Positions 36,284-44,414 of a stretch of DNA of 64,000 nt are shown here, piece after piece. The stretch spans positions 61,404 to 125,403 of the forward strand of contig NZ_JACFXV010000029.1 of assembly GCF_014050225.1 (NCBI RefSeq). The letters run 5' to 3'. The DNA comes from Stappia albiluteola. GTDB lineage: Bacteria; Pseudomonadota; Alphaproteobacteria; Rhizobiales; Stappiaceae. Both the position numbers and the translations under genes were made by a program. The notes below the pieces were generated by a model. That model had not been told where the DNA came from. It searched no databases and was given only the letters and a program-made list of their open reading frames with translations. Each line of letters begins with the position of its first letter. Position 1 is the first letter of the stretch.

Positions 36284-36664
36284 ATGCCATTGACCAGGAT
36301 TTCCATGCGTCGCGGAAAATCGGCGGAATTCAAGAAGGCGGTGATGGACAATCTCTATCACGCAATGCGCGAGACATTCGTGGTGCCTGCGGACGACCAG
36401 TTCATGGTGATCCACGAGCACGACAGCGAGAACATGGCGATCGGCTGGAACTATATGGATATCGAGCGATCGGAGGACCTACTTCTCATTCAGCTCACCG
36501 TCAACAATACGCGCGATGCGGCCACCAAACAGGCGCTTTACAAGCGGATTGTCGAAAGGCTGGCCGAAAATCCGGGGGTTCGGCCGGAGGATGTCTTCCT
36601 CAATCTCGTGGAGGTTGTGAAGGAGAACTGGTCCTTCGGATATGGCGACGCGCAATACGCCTGA
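36284..36664 (+). CDS. Tautomerase family protein
   Basis: 126 residues. Starts MPLTRISMRRGKSAEF, so Pro-1 of the tautomerase superfamily is available after Met removal. The rest follows the longer group with QFMVIHEHDSENMAIGWNYM and IQLTVNNTRDAATKQALYKRIVERLAENPGVRPEDVFLNLVEVVKENWSFGYGDAQY. The Pro-1 and length fit 4-oxalocrotonate or malonate-semialdehyde-decarboxylase relatives; the substrate is unknown. Divergent from a LysR regulator that probably controls it. Confidence 0.9.
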   Translation: MPLTRISMRRGKSAEFKKAVMDNLYHAMRETFVVPADDQFMVIHEHDSENMAIGWNYMDIERSEDLLLIQLTVNNTRDAATKQALYKRIVERLAENPGVRPEDVFLNLVEVVKENWSFGYGDAQYA

Positions 36665-36680
36665 ATCCTTGCGTATTGAA

Positions 36681-36709
36681 AAATGCCGCTGGCGAGGCCG
36701 GCGGCATTT
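36681..36709. terminator. Bidirectional terminator between tautomerase and VOC genes
   Basis: AAATGCCGC (36681-36689) and GCGGCATTT (36701-36709) pair around an 11-nt inner part that can itself nearly pair (GGC/GCC). A-rich on the left and T-rich on the right, between two convergent genes. Confidence 0.8.
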
Positions 36710-36731
36710 ATCCTTCGCCGCTGCCGCGGAT

Positions 36732-37505
36732 TTATCGTTTAGGCGCGACGAGGCAGAAATAGCCTCCCTGCGGATCGAAGCCCTGCACGATCCAGCTGCC
36801 GCCCGGCACTTCCATCGGGCCATTGATGATCTGGCCCCCACCGGCGTTCACGCGTTCGATTGCCGCGTCGATGGCTTCGACGTTGAAATAGTAGCCCCAA
36901 TTCGGAACAGGCACCTGCTCCGGCTTGGTCATGATGCCGCCGGCGGGTACGCCGTCGATTGCGAAGATCTGGTAGATGCCCATCGGGCCCATATCCATGG
37001 CGTCCGCCTTGGTCCATCCGAAGATGTCGGAATAGAAGGCGAAGGCCTGTTCGCCGTCGCCAGCCATCAATTCGTGCCAACCGGGGGTGCCCGGCGTGCC
37101 CGGAGCAGGGCGGTCCGCCGGCGGCTCGCCCCTTCCCTTGAACAGGCAAAAGATCGCGCCATGTGGGTCGGCAACGACGGCAAACCGCCCTACGCCCGGA
37201 ATGTCATCGGGCTGGCGGTGCACCTTGCCGCCCTTAGTGGCGATTTCGGAGGCGCAGCCATCCACGTCATCGACGAGGATATAGCCGAGCCAGGCAGGAG
37301 GAGCGCCCGAAGCACGCACTTCCTCAGGCTGCGCCATGAGACCCGCAATCTGCGCATCGCCGGCCGAAAGCAGCGTGTAATTCATGCCTGGCATGCCGGC
37401 GTCCTTGGCGCTCCAGCCAATGACGGAGGTGTAGAAGCGTTCGGCCGCCGCCGTATCGGTGGTCATCAGCTCGTACCAGACGAAACTGCCGTGAGTCATT
37501 GCCAT
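36732..37505 (-). CDS. Two-domain VOC (glyoxalase/dioxygenase fold) protein
   Basis: 257 residues from the ATG at 37505 with GGGAGG 7 nt upstream; the frame goes up to 37727 without support. Two VOC repeats: the first begins GSFVWYELMTTDTAAAERFYTSVIGWSAKD, the second GTPGWHELMAGDGEQAFAFYSDIFGWTKAD, each ending in a DPHGAIFCLF or DPQGGYFCLV strand. Proteins of this layout are annotated as VOC family or hydroxylase-like; no substrate is known. Divergent from a MarR regulator (250 nt between starts), which may regulate it. Confidence 0.9.
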   Translation of the reverse strand: MAMTHGSFVWYELMTTDTAAAERFYTSVIGWSAKDAGMPGMNYTLLSAGDAQIAGLMAQPEEVRASGAPPAWLGYILVDDVDGCASEIATKGGKVHRQPDDIPGVGRFAVVADPHGAIFCLFKGRGEPPADRPAPGTPGTPGWHELMAGDGEQAFAFYSDIFGWTKADAMDMGPMGIYQIFAIDGVPAGGIMTKPEQVPVPNWGYYFNVEAIDAAIERVNAGGGQIINGPMEVPGGSWIVQGFDPQGGYFCLVAPKR

Positions 37506-37720
37506 TATTCTGCCTCCCGGTATGGGGGCCGCCTTGTTGCAGCTCCCCATCGTGAAATATTTGATTACGCTGGAGTATTTAGCCTTGTTGGCAACCTGTC
37601 CCTCCTGCGCGATATTCTGGTTATTCTTCAATTCGGGGCGATAAATGCGCCCGTGAGATGTCGGCAGGTGCCGACGCGCAAAAAAAATGCCATCAGCGCC
37701 AAACGCTCCTGGCTGTAACC

Positions 37721-37749
37721 TTGACAATTACGTTGATATCAACATTATT
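37721..37749 (+). promoter_or_regulatory. Sigma-70-type promoter of the MarR gene with overlapping palindrome
   Basis: TTGACA (37721-37726), a 17-nt spacer, and ATTATT (37744-37749) as -10. The spacer ends with the perfect 12-bp palindrome GTTGATATCAAC (37732-37743), where a bound repressor would block the promoter. The expected start site, 6-7 nt after -10, is at or next to the ATG at 37755, so the transcript should be leaderless; no ribosome site is seen. Confidence 0.7.
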
Positions 37750-37754
37750 TGGGC

Positions 37755-38201
37755 ATGTCAAAGGCGAAACCCGTCCCGTTTCAGACGACACTGGAAGTGC
37801 GGGATACGTGTCTCTGCCTCGCCGTGCAGCGCGCCGCGAGAGCGCTTGCCCGTCGTTTTGACGAAGCGCTGAAGCCATTCGGCCTCACCAATGGCCAATA
37901 CTCGTTGCTGATGTCCCTGAACCGGCCCGAACCGCCCGCAATGGGTTCGGTCGCCGAACTGCTGGCCATGGATCGCACCACGTTGACTGCGGCCTTAAAA
38001 CCGTTGCAGCGACGGGGCCTTGTCATCGTCTTCGGCGACGAGAAGGACAGGCGCATCCGCCGTATGAAATTGACGGCGGAAGGGGAGGAGGTGCTTGCCG
38101 CCGCCGTTCCGGCCTGGCGACGCAGCCATGCCGAGATCGAAGCGCGGTTGCCGAATGGCAATGGCGACAGTTTACGGCGGGATCTGAAGGCCATTTCCTG
38201 A
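37755..38201 (+). CDS. MarR family transcriptional regulator
   Basis: 148 residues from the ATG at 37755; a TTG two codons upstream belongs to the -10 box. Winged helix at about 25-100 with FDEALKPFGLTNGQYSLLMSLNRPEPPAMGSVAELLAMDRTTLTAALKPLQRRGLVIVFGDEKDRRIRRMKLTAEG, the usual recognition helix and wing. A palindrome sits in its own promoter, so autoregulation is the natural reading; the divergent VOC gene is a likely second target. It converges on the histidine kinase gene 10 nt away. Confidence 0.92.
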   Translation: MSKAKPVPFQTTLEVRDTCLCLAVQRAARALARRFDEALKPFGLTNGQYSLLMSLNRPEPPAMGSVAELLAMDRTTLTAALKPLQRRGLVIVFGDEKDRRIRRMKLTAEGEEVLAAAVPAWRRSHAEIEARLPNGNGDSLRRDLKAIS

Positions 38202-38211
38202 CGTTTGTCGA

Positions 38212-39651
38212 TCAGGAAGGCAGTCGCACCTTCGCTCGCAGGCCGCCGAGGGGACTGTCGTCGAGGAGAATATCTCCGCCATGCGCCCGCGCGATGTCGC
38301 GAGCGATTGCCAGTCCCAGCCCGCTGCCGCCGGCTTCCCGCGAGCGTGCCGCGTCGAGCCTGTAGAAGGGGCGGAAGACATTCTCCCGTTCTTCGGGTGG
38401 AATGCCCGGCCCGTCATCTTCCACCGTGATCGTCAGCCAGCGCTCCGCGTTGCGCCCTTCGATGCGGACGGTCCCGGCATAGCGGGCGGCATTGGTCACG
38501 AGGTTGGTCAGGCAGCGCTTGAAGGCAATTGGCTTCACGACCACCGTCGTTTCGCCGATGAGCGCGGAAGAGACTTCGGCGCCGGCGATCTCGGCTTCCG
38601 CTTCCAGATCCTCGAACATCAGGCTGAGGTCGGCGGGTCTGGCCTGTTCGTCGCCGTCGCCTCGCGCAAAAGCCAGATAGTCCTCCAGCATGTGGTTCAT
38701 GTCGTCGACGTCGCTCTTGAGCGCCGCCGTTTCCTCGCTGTCGCCGAAAAGCGCCAGTTGCAGGCGGAAACGGGTGAGGATAGTGCGCAAGTCGTGGCTG
38801 ACGCCTGCCAGCATCGTCGTGCGTTGCTCGATCTGGCGCTCGATGCGCCGGCGCATCTCGATGAAGGCCTGAGCCGCGCGGCGCACCTCCAGCGCTCCCC
38901 TCGGGCGGAAGTCGTCGATCGGCCGCCCCTTGCCGAAGCTTTCCGCCGCATTGGCGAGTTGTTCGATCGGCTTAATTTGGTTGCGCAGGAAGATCAGCGC
39001 GATCACCAGCAGCACCAGTGAGGTTGTCACCATCCAGACGATGAAGATGTGGGAGTTTGAAGCGTAGGTCTGGCTGCGGCGGGCGATGACCCGCAACACG
39101 TGCTCCTTGAGCTGAATTCGGATCTCCACGTAGCTCGAACGGCCCACCGTATCGATCCAGAAAGGCCGGCTGATCTGTGTGCGGATCTCGTTGGAGAGCA
39201 CCTGGTCGACAAAGTCGAAGAAAGGTTTGGGCCGTGGCGGCGGTAGCGGCTCCAGTGGCAAGACCGCGATGGAAAGGCCGAGATCGTTGGCAGCGATATC
39301 GGTAATCGATCGGAAATCCGCGTCCTGCGGATAGGTCTCTATGACCGAAATGATTGTCGCGACTTCGCGGATCACAGCCTGGGCGAGCCGCCGGGTGACC
39401 AGGTCGTAGTGCTTTTCCATGAACAGAAAGGCAAGGACGCCCTGAAGGATCACCATCGGGATGACGATGATGAGAAGCGCGCGGGTAAACAGCCCCTTCG
39501 GCATGAAGCGGCGCAGATGGCCGGCGACATAGCGGTATGGAGTTGCCGCCGCATCCCAGGCCTGCGTCAAGGCCCGAGAATGCCAAAGCCGCTCTCCCAG
39601 TTGTCGAAGAGGACGAGGAATGGACGGGAAGGGCGTCCGGATCAGTCGCAT
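38212..39651 (-). CDS. Membrane histidine kinase, EnvZ-like, partner of the PetR-type regulator
   Basis: 479 residues; the start overlaps the response-regulator stop by 10 nt. A membrane helix at about 55-77 (ALLIIVIPMVILQGVLAFLF), a periplasmic domain of about 120 residues, a second helix near 206-226, a HAMP segment, then the dimerisation helix with H286 in GVSHDLRTILTRF. ATPase boxes follow: NLVTNAARYA, VEDDGPGIPPEERENVFRPFYR and SGLGLAIARDIARAHGGD. This autophosphorylating sensor should phosphorylate the OmpR-type regulator next door. The signal is not known. Confidence 0.94.
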   Translation of the reverse strand: MRLIRTPFPSIPRPLRQLGERLWHSRALTQAWDAAATPYRYVAGHLRRFMPKGLFTRALLIIVIPMVILQGVLAFLFMEKHYDLVTRRLAQAVIREVATIISVIETYPQDADFRSITDIAANDLGLSIAVLPLEPLPPPRPKPFFDFVDQVLSNEIRTQISRPFWIDTVGRSSYVEIRIQLKEHVLRVIARRSQTYASNSHIFIVWMVTTSLVLLVIALIFLRNQIKPIEQLANAAESFGKGRPIDDFRPRGALEVRRAAQAFIEMRRRIERQIEQRTTMLAGVSHDLRTILTRFRLQLALFGDSEETAALKSDVDDMNHMLEDYLAFARGDGDEQARPADLSLMFEDLEAEAEIAGAEVSSALIGETTVVVKPIAFKRCLTNLVTNAARYAGTVRIEGRNAERWLTITVEDDGPGIPPEERENVFRPFYRLDAARSREAGGSGLGLAIARDIARAHGGDILLDDSPLGGLRAKVRLPS

Positions 39652-40334
39652 ATCAGTCGGTAGCCGATGCCGCGCACGGTCTGCAGGTAGATCGGATTGC
39701 TCGGGTCGGCCTCGATCTTGCGGCGCAAACGGTTGATCTGGACGTCGACCGTGCGCTCGGCCAGCCCGCTGTCGTCACCGACGATCTCGTTGCGGGCAAT
39801 CGTGTCGCCGGGCTTTTCGGCAAAAAGCGTCAGAATCTGCTTTTCCCGGTCCGTGAGCCGAATGGTGTCGCTGCCGCGCTTCAGGTCACCGCGTGCGCTG
39901 TCGAAGACGAATGGGCCGAAACGGATTTCCGGCGGCGGACCGGCCTTGGTCTGGGCCCGGCGGCGCAGGATTGCGGCGATACGCAGCAGCAATTCTCGCG
40001 GTTCGAAGGGCTTGGGCAAATAATCATCGGCGCCCGCCTCAAGTCCGGCAATACGATCGTCGGTTTCCGAACGTGCCGTTAGCATGATGACCGGTACATC
40101 GGAACCTGAGCGAATGTTACGTGCAAGCTCCAGCCCGCTTTCGCCCGGCATCATGATGTCGAGGATCAGCATGTCGAAGGAAAGCCCCTCCATCCGCCGG
40201 CGCGCTTCCGCAGCGTCGGCCGCCGTCGTCACCCGGTAGCCCTGTTCGGCGAGGAAACGGCTGAGCAGGTCGCGGATGCGCTTGTCGTCGTCCACGAGCA
40301 GGAGATGGGAGGCGTTGTCGTCCGGCTGCGCCAT
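39642..40334 (-). CDS. petR: OmpR-family response regulator (PetR type)
   Basis: 230 residues. The receiver domain has the acidic pocket DDD (14-16), phosphoacceptor D59 (LILDIMMPG), Thr in MLTARS and Lys in LPKPFEPREL; the C-terminal winged helix (about 130-230) ends in ERTVDVQINRLRRKIEADPSNPIYLQTVRGIGYRL. The pairing with an upstream MarR gene (petP) matches the petP-petR arrangement of Rhodobacter capsulatus, where PetR is needed for bc1 expression. petABC is about 23 kb away in the same window. The symbol is given by synteny and sequence type. Confidence 0.85.
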   Translation of the reverse strand: MAQPDDNASHLLLVDDDKRIRDLLSRFLAEQGYRVTTAADAAEARRRMEGLSFDMLILDIMMPGESGLELARNIRSGSDVPVIMLTARSETDDRIAGLEAGADDYLPKPFEPRELLLRIAAILRRRAQTKAGPPPEIRFGPFVFDSARGDLKRGSDTIRLTDREKQILTLFAEKPGDTIARNEIVGDDSGLAERTVDVQINRLRRKIEADPSNPIYLQTVRGIGYRLICD

Positions 40335-40377
40335 GGCTCGGTGCCCTTCTTGAAGTCGTATTCACGCCGGGCGGAGC

Positions 40378-40920
40378 TCAGCGTCGCTCGCCTGCGATCA
40401 GCCGTAGCACGTCCTTGCGCTGGTCTACATCGATCATTTCATAAAGAAACTGCCTGGCGACGGCAGCACTTTCCTCCGGCAGCGCGGCAAGAGCGCGTGC
40501 GATACGCCGGCTCTGCAGGTCGGTGAGACGCCGGGCCAGTTCCATCCCCTTCGGCGTGGCGAAGAGCAGACGTTCCCTGCGATCCACCGGTCCCGGTTCC
40601 TGCATGACAAAGCCTTCATCCACCAGTTGCTTGAGCACGCGGCCAAGGCTCTGCTTGGTAATCTTGAGGATCGCCAGGAGGTCGGTCACCCGCATTCCGG
40701 GATTCCGGTTCACGAAATGGAGAACACGGTGATGCGCGCGGCCGAAACCGTATTCCGACAACACCGTATCGGGATCGGATGTGAAGTCGCGATAGGCGAA
40801 AAACAACAATTCGATCAGGTCGTAAGGTGGCGCAGGCGGTTCGCCGCCTCCGGCATCGGACGCTCCGGCGTCGGGCCGCAGACTGCTCATCGGAGCCGGT
40901 TTGAAATTTACGTCAGCCAT
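40378..40920 (-). CDS. petP: MarR family regulator (PetP type)
   Basis: 180 residues from the ATG at 40920; an ATG ten codons on is possible and neither has a clear ribosome site. Distinctive MarR variant: YDLIELLFFAYRDFTSDPDTVLSEYGFGRAHHRVLHFVNRNPGMRVTDLLAILKITKQSLGRVLKQLVDEGFVMQEPGPVDRRERLL. The order petP-petR-histidine kinase on one strand suggests one operon. Divergent from ilvE, with a 274-nt shared region. Confidence 0.85.
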   Translation of the reverse strand: MADVNFKPAPMSSLRPDAGASDAGGGEPPAPPYDLIELLFFAYRDFTSDPDTVLSEYGFGRAHHRVLHFVNRNPGMRVTDLLAILKITKQSLGRVLKQLVDEGFVMQEPGPVDRRERLLFATPKGMELARRLTDLQSRRIARALAALPEESAAVARQFLYEMIDVDQRKDVLRLIAGERR

Positions 40921-40921
40921 A

Positions 40922-40950
40922 TTGACATATTTCTGATCGATTGTTACTGA
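40922..40950 (+). promoter_or_regulatory. Candidate promoter in the petP-ilvE intergenic region
   Basis: TTGACA (40922-40927), 17-nt spacer, TACTGA (40945-40950), reading toward ilvE. Transcription would begin about 240 nt before the ilvE ATG. The surrounding ATATTGACATAT pattern next to the petP start could be a regulator site. Confidence 0.4.
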
Positions 40951-41194
40951 TACAGTGCCTTTGGAGAAAGGATTGAACGCTTTGCCTGGGATTTAGGCAA
41001 CATGACGTTTCTCCCGTTTTCCAGCGGCCGCCGCGATTTGCGGGTGCGATAAGATATCGACAGTTTCGCCATGTTGCAAAAATGCCGGAACGTGAAGACC
41101 GCGCTATCTGCGGTTGGAATTCTGCCTCCGGAAGATATGGCGTTTTGGCGCAAAGGGATGGTGCAGGCCTCCCTGCATGTGGAGTTGAAACATT

Positions 41195-42097
41195 ATGGCT
41201 GCGGTGCCTTTTGATCAGCGCGACGGCGAAATCTGGTTCGACGGCGTATTCATTCCCTGGAAGGACGCGAAGGTTCATGTGCTTACTCATGGCCTGCACT
41301 ATGCCAGCAGTGTCTTCGAGGGCGAAAGGGCGTATGGCGGCGAGGTGTTCAAGCTGGAAGAACATACCGAGCGTCTGCATATGTCCGCCGACGTGCTTGG
41401 GTTCGAAATTCCCTACAGCGCCGAGGTGATCAACGCCGCGACGAAGGAACTGCTTCGCCGCCATAATCTCGTCGATGCCTATATCCGGCCCGTCGCTTGG
41501 CGCGGCAGCGAGATGATGGGCGTGTCCGCCCAGCACAACACCATTCACCTGGCCATCGCCGCCTGGGAATGGCCGAGCTATTTCAAGCCTGAAGAGCGGT
41601 TGAAGGGCATCCGCCTCGACATGGCCGATTACCGCCGGCCGGATCCGCGTACCGCTCCCTACAAATCCAAGGCAGCGGGTCTCTATATGATCTGCACGCT
41701 GTCCAAGCATGCCGCGGAGCGCAAGGGCTATGCGGATGCCCTGATGCTCGACTGGCGGGGCCAGGTGGCGGAAGCGACAGGCGCCAACGTCTTCTTCGTC
41801 AAGGACGGCAAGCTTCATACGCCGACGCCTGACTGTTTCCTGGACGGCATCACACGCCGCACCGTGATCGGCCTTGCCCGGGCGCGCGGCCTGGAGGTGA
41901 TCGAGCGGGCGATCATGCCGGAGGAGCTTTCGGGCTTCGAGCAGTGTTTCCTCACCGGTACGGCCGCCGAAGTTACGCCAGTGTCGGAGATCGGACCGCA
42001 CAATTTCCAGGTTGGCGAGATTTCGCGCGTCCTGATGGAAGACTATACGGCGGCAGTGCAGCCGAAGGCCGCGCCCAGGGTGGCGGCTGCCGGTTGA
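41195..42097 (+). CDS. ilvE: Branched-chain amino acid aminotransferase
   Basis: 300 residues; ATG with GTGGAG upstream at 10 nt. Fold-type IV PLP enzyme: VLTHGLHYASSVFEGERAYGG (the substrate-site EGxRxY), AYIRPVAWRGSEMMG, the PLP lysine in YKSKAAGLYM near residue 160, and LDGITRRTVIGLARARG with TGTAAEVTPVSEIG, the phosphate-binding end. It interconverts Leu, Ile and Val with their keto acids. Monocistronic; petP diverges upstream. Confidence 0.95.
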   Translation: MAAVPFDQRDGEIWFDGVFIPWKDAKVHVLTHGLHYASSVFEGERAYGGEVFKLEEHTERLHMSADVLGFEIPYSAEVINAATKELLRRHNLVDAYIRPVAWRGSEMMGVSAQHNTIHLAIAAWEWPSYFKPEERLKGIRLDMADYRRPDPRTAPYKSKAAGLYMICTLSKHAAERKGYADALMLDWRGQVAEATGANVFFVKDGKLHTPTPDCFLDGITRRTVIGLARARGLEVIERAIMPEELSGFEQCFLTGTAAEVTPVSEIGPHNFQVGEISRVLMEDYTAAVQPKAAPRVAAAG

Positions 42098-42126
42098 GCC
42101 TGGAGTGCTGCAACTGACTGACGAAC

Positions 42127-42150
42127 GCCCGCACTGGTAATCCCATGCGG
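42127..42150. terminator. Possible terminator between ilvE and the MFS gene
   Basis: CCCGCA and TGCGGG flank TGG-5nt-CCA with one bulged base, followed by T-rich sequence; it lies between convergent genes. Approximate limits. Confidence 0.5.
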
Positions 42151-42177
42151 GAGTTTGTCGTTTATCGGGACCGGGTG

Positions 42178-43500
42178 TTATTGCCCCGGTGTTTCGGCAT
42201 TTTTTGAAAGCCCGCCGTCGGCCGGGCAAGCGGGCCGGGCGGGACTGGGCTGGAACGTCCTTTCGATCGGATGAAACAATCGCCCGCGTTCGGTCAGAAG
42301 CACGACTAGGACTGCGGCGAGGCCGAAGGTGCTGTAGCCGAGCGCAATCGGCACGATCGTGCCGTCGAACTGCTGTCCTACGAAGAAGCCCATGATTGCG
42401 CCACCGAGCGTCGTGCCGAAGCCGAGCACTGACGACGCGGTTCCCGCAATATGGCCGACCGGTTCCATCGCGAGTGCGTTGAAATTCGGCCCTATGAATC
42501 CGAACAGGAACATCGTCACGCAAAGGATCGCAAGAAACGCTGGGAGGCTGTCGAGGCCGCTCACCGCGAGTAACACTTGCAGAATGCCCATCAGCGTGAA
42601 GGCAATCAGCGCGCCATGCGAAAGCCTGCGCATACCGATTTGTCCGACAAGCCGGGAGTTCAGGAAGGAGGCGGCCGACATGCATAGTGCAACGCCGGCG
42701 AATACCAGCGGAAACAGGGCGCCAAGGTTGAACACATCGACAAAGATCTGCTGTGCGGAGGCGATGAAACCGAATAGGGCACCAAAAACCAGTGCCGTCG
42801 CAGCCATGTATCCGACGGTGACCCGCGTCGTGATGGCCTGCCGGTAGGAGCCAAGGATCGCGGAGGGTTGAAGCGGCGTGCGCCGGCCTAGAGGAAGCGT
42901 CTCGGGCAGGCGAATGTAGCACCAGAGGAAACAGGCAAGGCCGCCCAGCAGCAGCATGCCGAAGATCGCCCGCCATGGGGCCACGAAGAGCAAGACCTGT
43001 CCCAGCGACGGCGCAACGATGGGGATGGCCATGAAGACCATCATGGCGAGCGACATCACGCGCCCCATCTGGCGGCCCGAATAGCAGTCGCGCACGATCG
43101 ACAGCGCTACGACGCGGGGAGCCGCGCAGCCGATGCCCTGCAGCAGCCTTGCCAGGAGCAGGTGGTCGAAACTGTCGGCGACGAGCGACAGGACGCTTGC
43201 GGCGGAATAGAGCGCCAGTCCGCCGAGCAGCAACGGCCGCCGTCCGAAGCGGTCGGAAAAGGGGCCGTAGACGAGTTGCGCTCCTCCGAAGCCAACCAGA
43301 TAGGCGATCAGCACCTTCTGGCGGTCGTTCTCGAGCGCGACGTCGAAGGCCTCGCCGATGTTGGGAAGCGCCGGCAGCATGACGTCTATCGCCAGCGCGT
43401 TGAGCGCCATCAGCGCGGCGATCATCGCCACGAATTCCGCAAAGGACATGCCGGGGTGCGGCGAGACCCTGACGGTATCACCCGAAGTTGAATTCGACAT
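42178..43500 (-). CDS. MFS exporter, Bcr/CflA drug-resistance type
   Basis: 440 residues from the ATG at 43500 with AAGGTG upstream; the frame can be read to 43593. Twelve hydrophobic spans. The DHA1 motif A loop is GPFSDRFGRRPLLLGGLALY (about 75-94) and the motif C-type helix is AMMVFMAIPIVAPSLGQVLL (about 145-165). LVLIAYLVGFGGAQLVYG-type helix 2 (here KVLIAYLVGFGGAQLVYG) fits Bcr/CflA. It probably exports a small toxic compound with proton exchange; substrate unknown. No regulator adjoins it. Confidence 0.9.
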   Translation of the reverse strand: MSNSTSGDTVRVSPHPGMSFAEFVAMIAALMALNALAIDVMLPALPNIGEAFDVALENDRQKVLIAYLVGFGGAQLVYGPFSDRFGRRPLLLGGLALYSAASVLSLVADSFDHLLLARLLQGIGCAAPRVVALSIVRDCYSGRQMGRVMSLAMMVFMAIPIVAPSLGQVLLFVAPWRAIFGMLLLGGLACFLWCYIRLPETLPLGRRTPLQPSAILGSYRQAITTRVTVGYMAATALVFGALFGFIASAQQIFVDVFNLGALFPLVFAGVALCMSAASFLNSRLVGQIGMRRLSHGALIAFTLMGILQVLLAVSGLDSLPAFLAILCVTMFLFGFIGPNFNALAMEPVGHIAGTASSVLGFGTTLGGAIMGFFVGQQFDGTIVPIALGYSTFGLAAVLVVLLTERGRLFHPIERTFQPSPARPACPADGGLSKNAETPGQ

Positions 43501-43641
43501 GAAACACCTTGAAAAGCCGGCAATCAGCCTGATCGCGGCGGCTTCGAATGCAGGGAAGGGGCAAAACGTTTGGTTGGCAGAATTGGCCAGCAAGCACGCA
43601 ACGTCAAGTCCTGGGCTGACCTCGCTAGGGCGAATGTATTT

Positions 43642-44136
43642 CTAGTTCTTCACCCAGCGTGCGGCGTCACTGTCATCGGCGGCTTTTGCTTCGACCCAGC
43701 CGGACTCCGCGCCTTCCGCCAGATGTTCCTTCTTCCAGAAGGGGGCGCGGGTCTTCAGGAAATCCATCAGGAAATCGGCTGCCTCGAAGGCGGCGCGCCG
43801 GTGACGGGATGCCGCAACCACCAGCACGATATTGGCGCCGGGGGCGATCCTGCCGAAGCGGTGGATGACGGTCAGGCCGGTCAGCGGCCAGCGGGCGGCG
43901 GCTTCCTCCGCGATGCGGCCGATCTCAGCCTCCGCCATGCCCGGATAGTGCTCAAGCTCAAGCGCGGAAAGCCGGCCATCCTCGTCGCGGCAAAGTCCGG
44001 TGAAGGTCACGATCGCGCCAACGTCCCTTCGCCCTTCCGACAGCGTTGCGATTTCCCGCGTGATGTCGAAATCGTCCGCCTGAACGCGAACGCTGACCGC
44101 GGCATCGTAGTCGGGCTTTGGAGCGGTCTTGTCCAT
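43642..44136 (-). CDS. moaE: Molybdopterin synthase large subunit
   Basis: 164 residues. Family stretches GAIVTFTGLCRDEDGRLSALELEHYPGMAE, LTVIHRFGRIAPGANIVLVVAASRHRRAAFEAADFLMDFLKTRAPFWKKEHL hold the active-site Arg and Lys residues. With thiocarboxylated MoaD it converts cyclic pyranopterin monophosphate to molybdopterin. It lies 17 nt after moaD in pgsA-moaD-moaE. No other moa genes are in the window. Confidence 0.95.
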   Translation of the reverse strand: MDKTAPKPDYDAAVSVRVQADDFDITREIATLSEGRRDVGAIVTFTGLCRDEDGRLSALELEHYPGMAEAEIGRIAEEAAARWPLTGLTVIHRFGRIAPGANIVLVVAASRHRRAAFEAADFLMDFLKTRAPFWKKEHLAEGAESGWVEAKAADDSDAARWVKN

Positions 44137-44153
44137 TGCGTTTCCAGCGAGCT

Positions 44154-44405
44154 TCAGCCGCCGGTCATCGGCGGGAAAAATGCCACTTCGGAGGCGCCGC
44201 CGAGCGGGGCTTCATGTTCGACGTGGAACTGATCGAGCGCGACGCGGATGACTTCCGGCTCCGCGAATGCGGCGGCGTAGCCTTCGTCGCGGGCGGCAAG
44301 CCACGCCATCAGCTCCGAGACGCTGGCGACGCCCGCGGGAAGCTCGATCTCTTCTTCCTCGAGGCCGACCCTTTCTCGAACCCAGGCGAAATAGCGGATC
44401 TTCAT
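44154..44405 (-). CDS. moaD: Molybdopterin synthase small (sulfur carrier) subunit
   Basis: 83 residues from the ATG at 44405, whose AGGA site is 6 nt upstream; the ATG at 44411 is too close to that site. A ubiquitin-like beta-grasp protein with the C-terminal PPMTGG; the last Gly becomes the thiocarboxylate that gives sulfur to molybdopterin. Starts 9 nt after the pgsA stop and precedes moaE. Confidence 0.94.
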   Translation of the reverse strand: MKIRYFAWVRERVGLEEEEIELPAGVASVSELMAWLAARDEGYAAAFAEPEVIRVALDQFHVEHEAPLGGASEVAFFPPMTGG

Positions 44406-44414
44406 CAACATTCC

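Noticed and set aside
40913..42976. A leftward open frame of about 687 codons opposite ilvE
   Set aside because: No recognisable motif and antisense to an unmistakable aminotransferase; compositional artefact.
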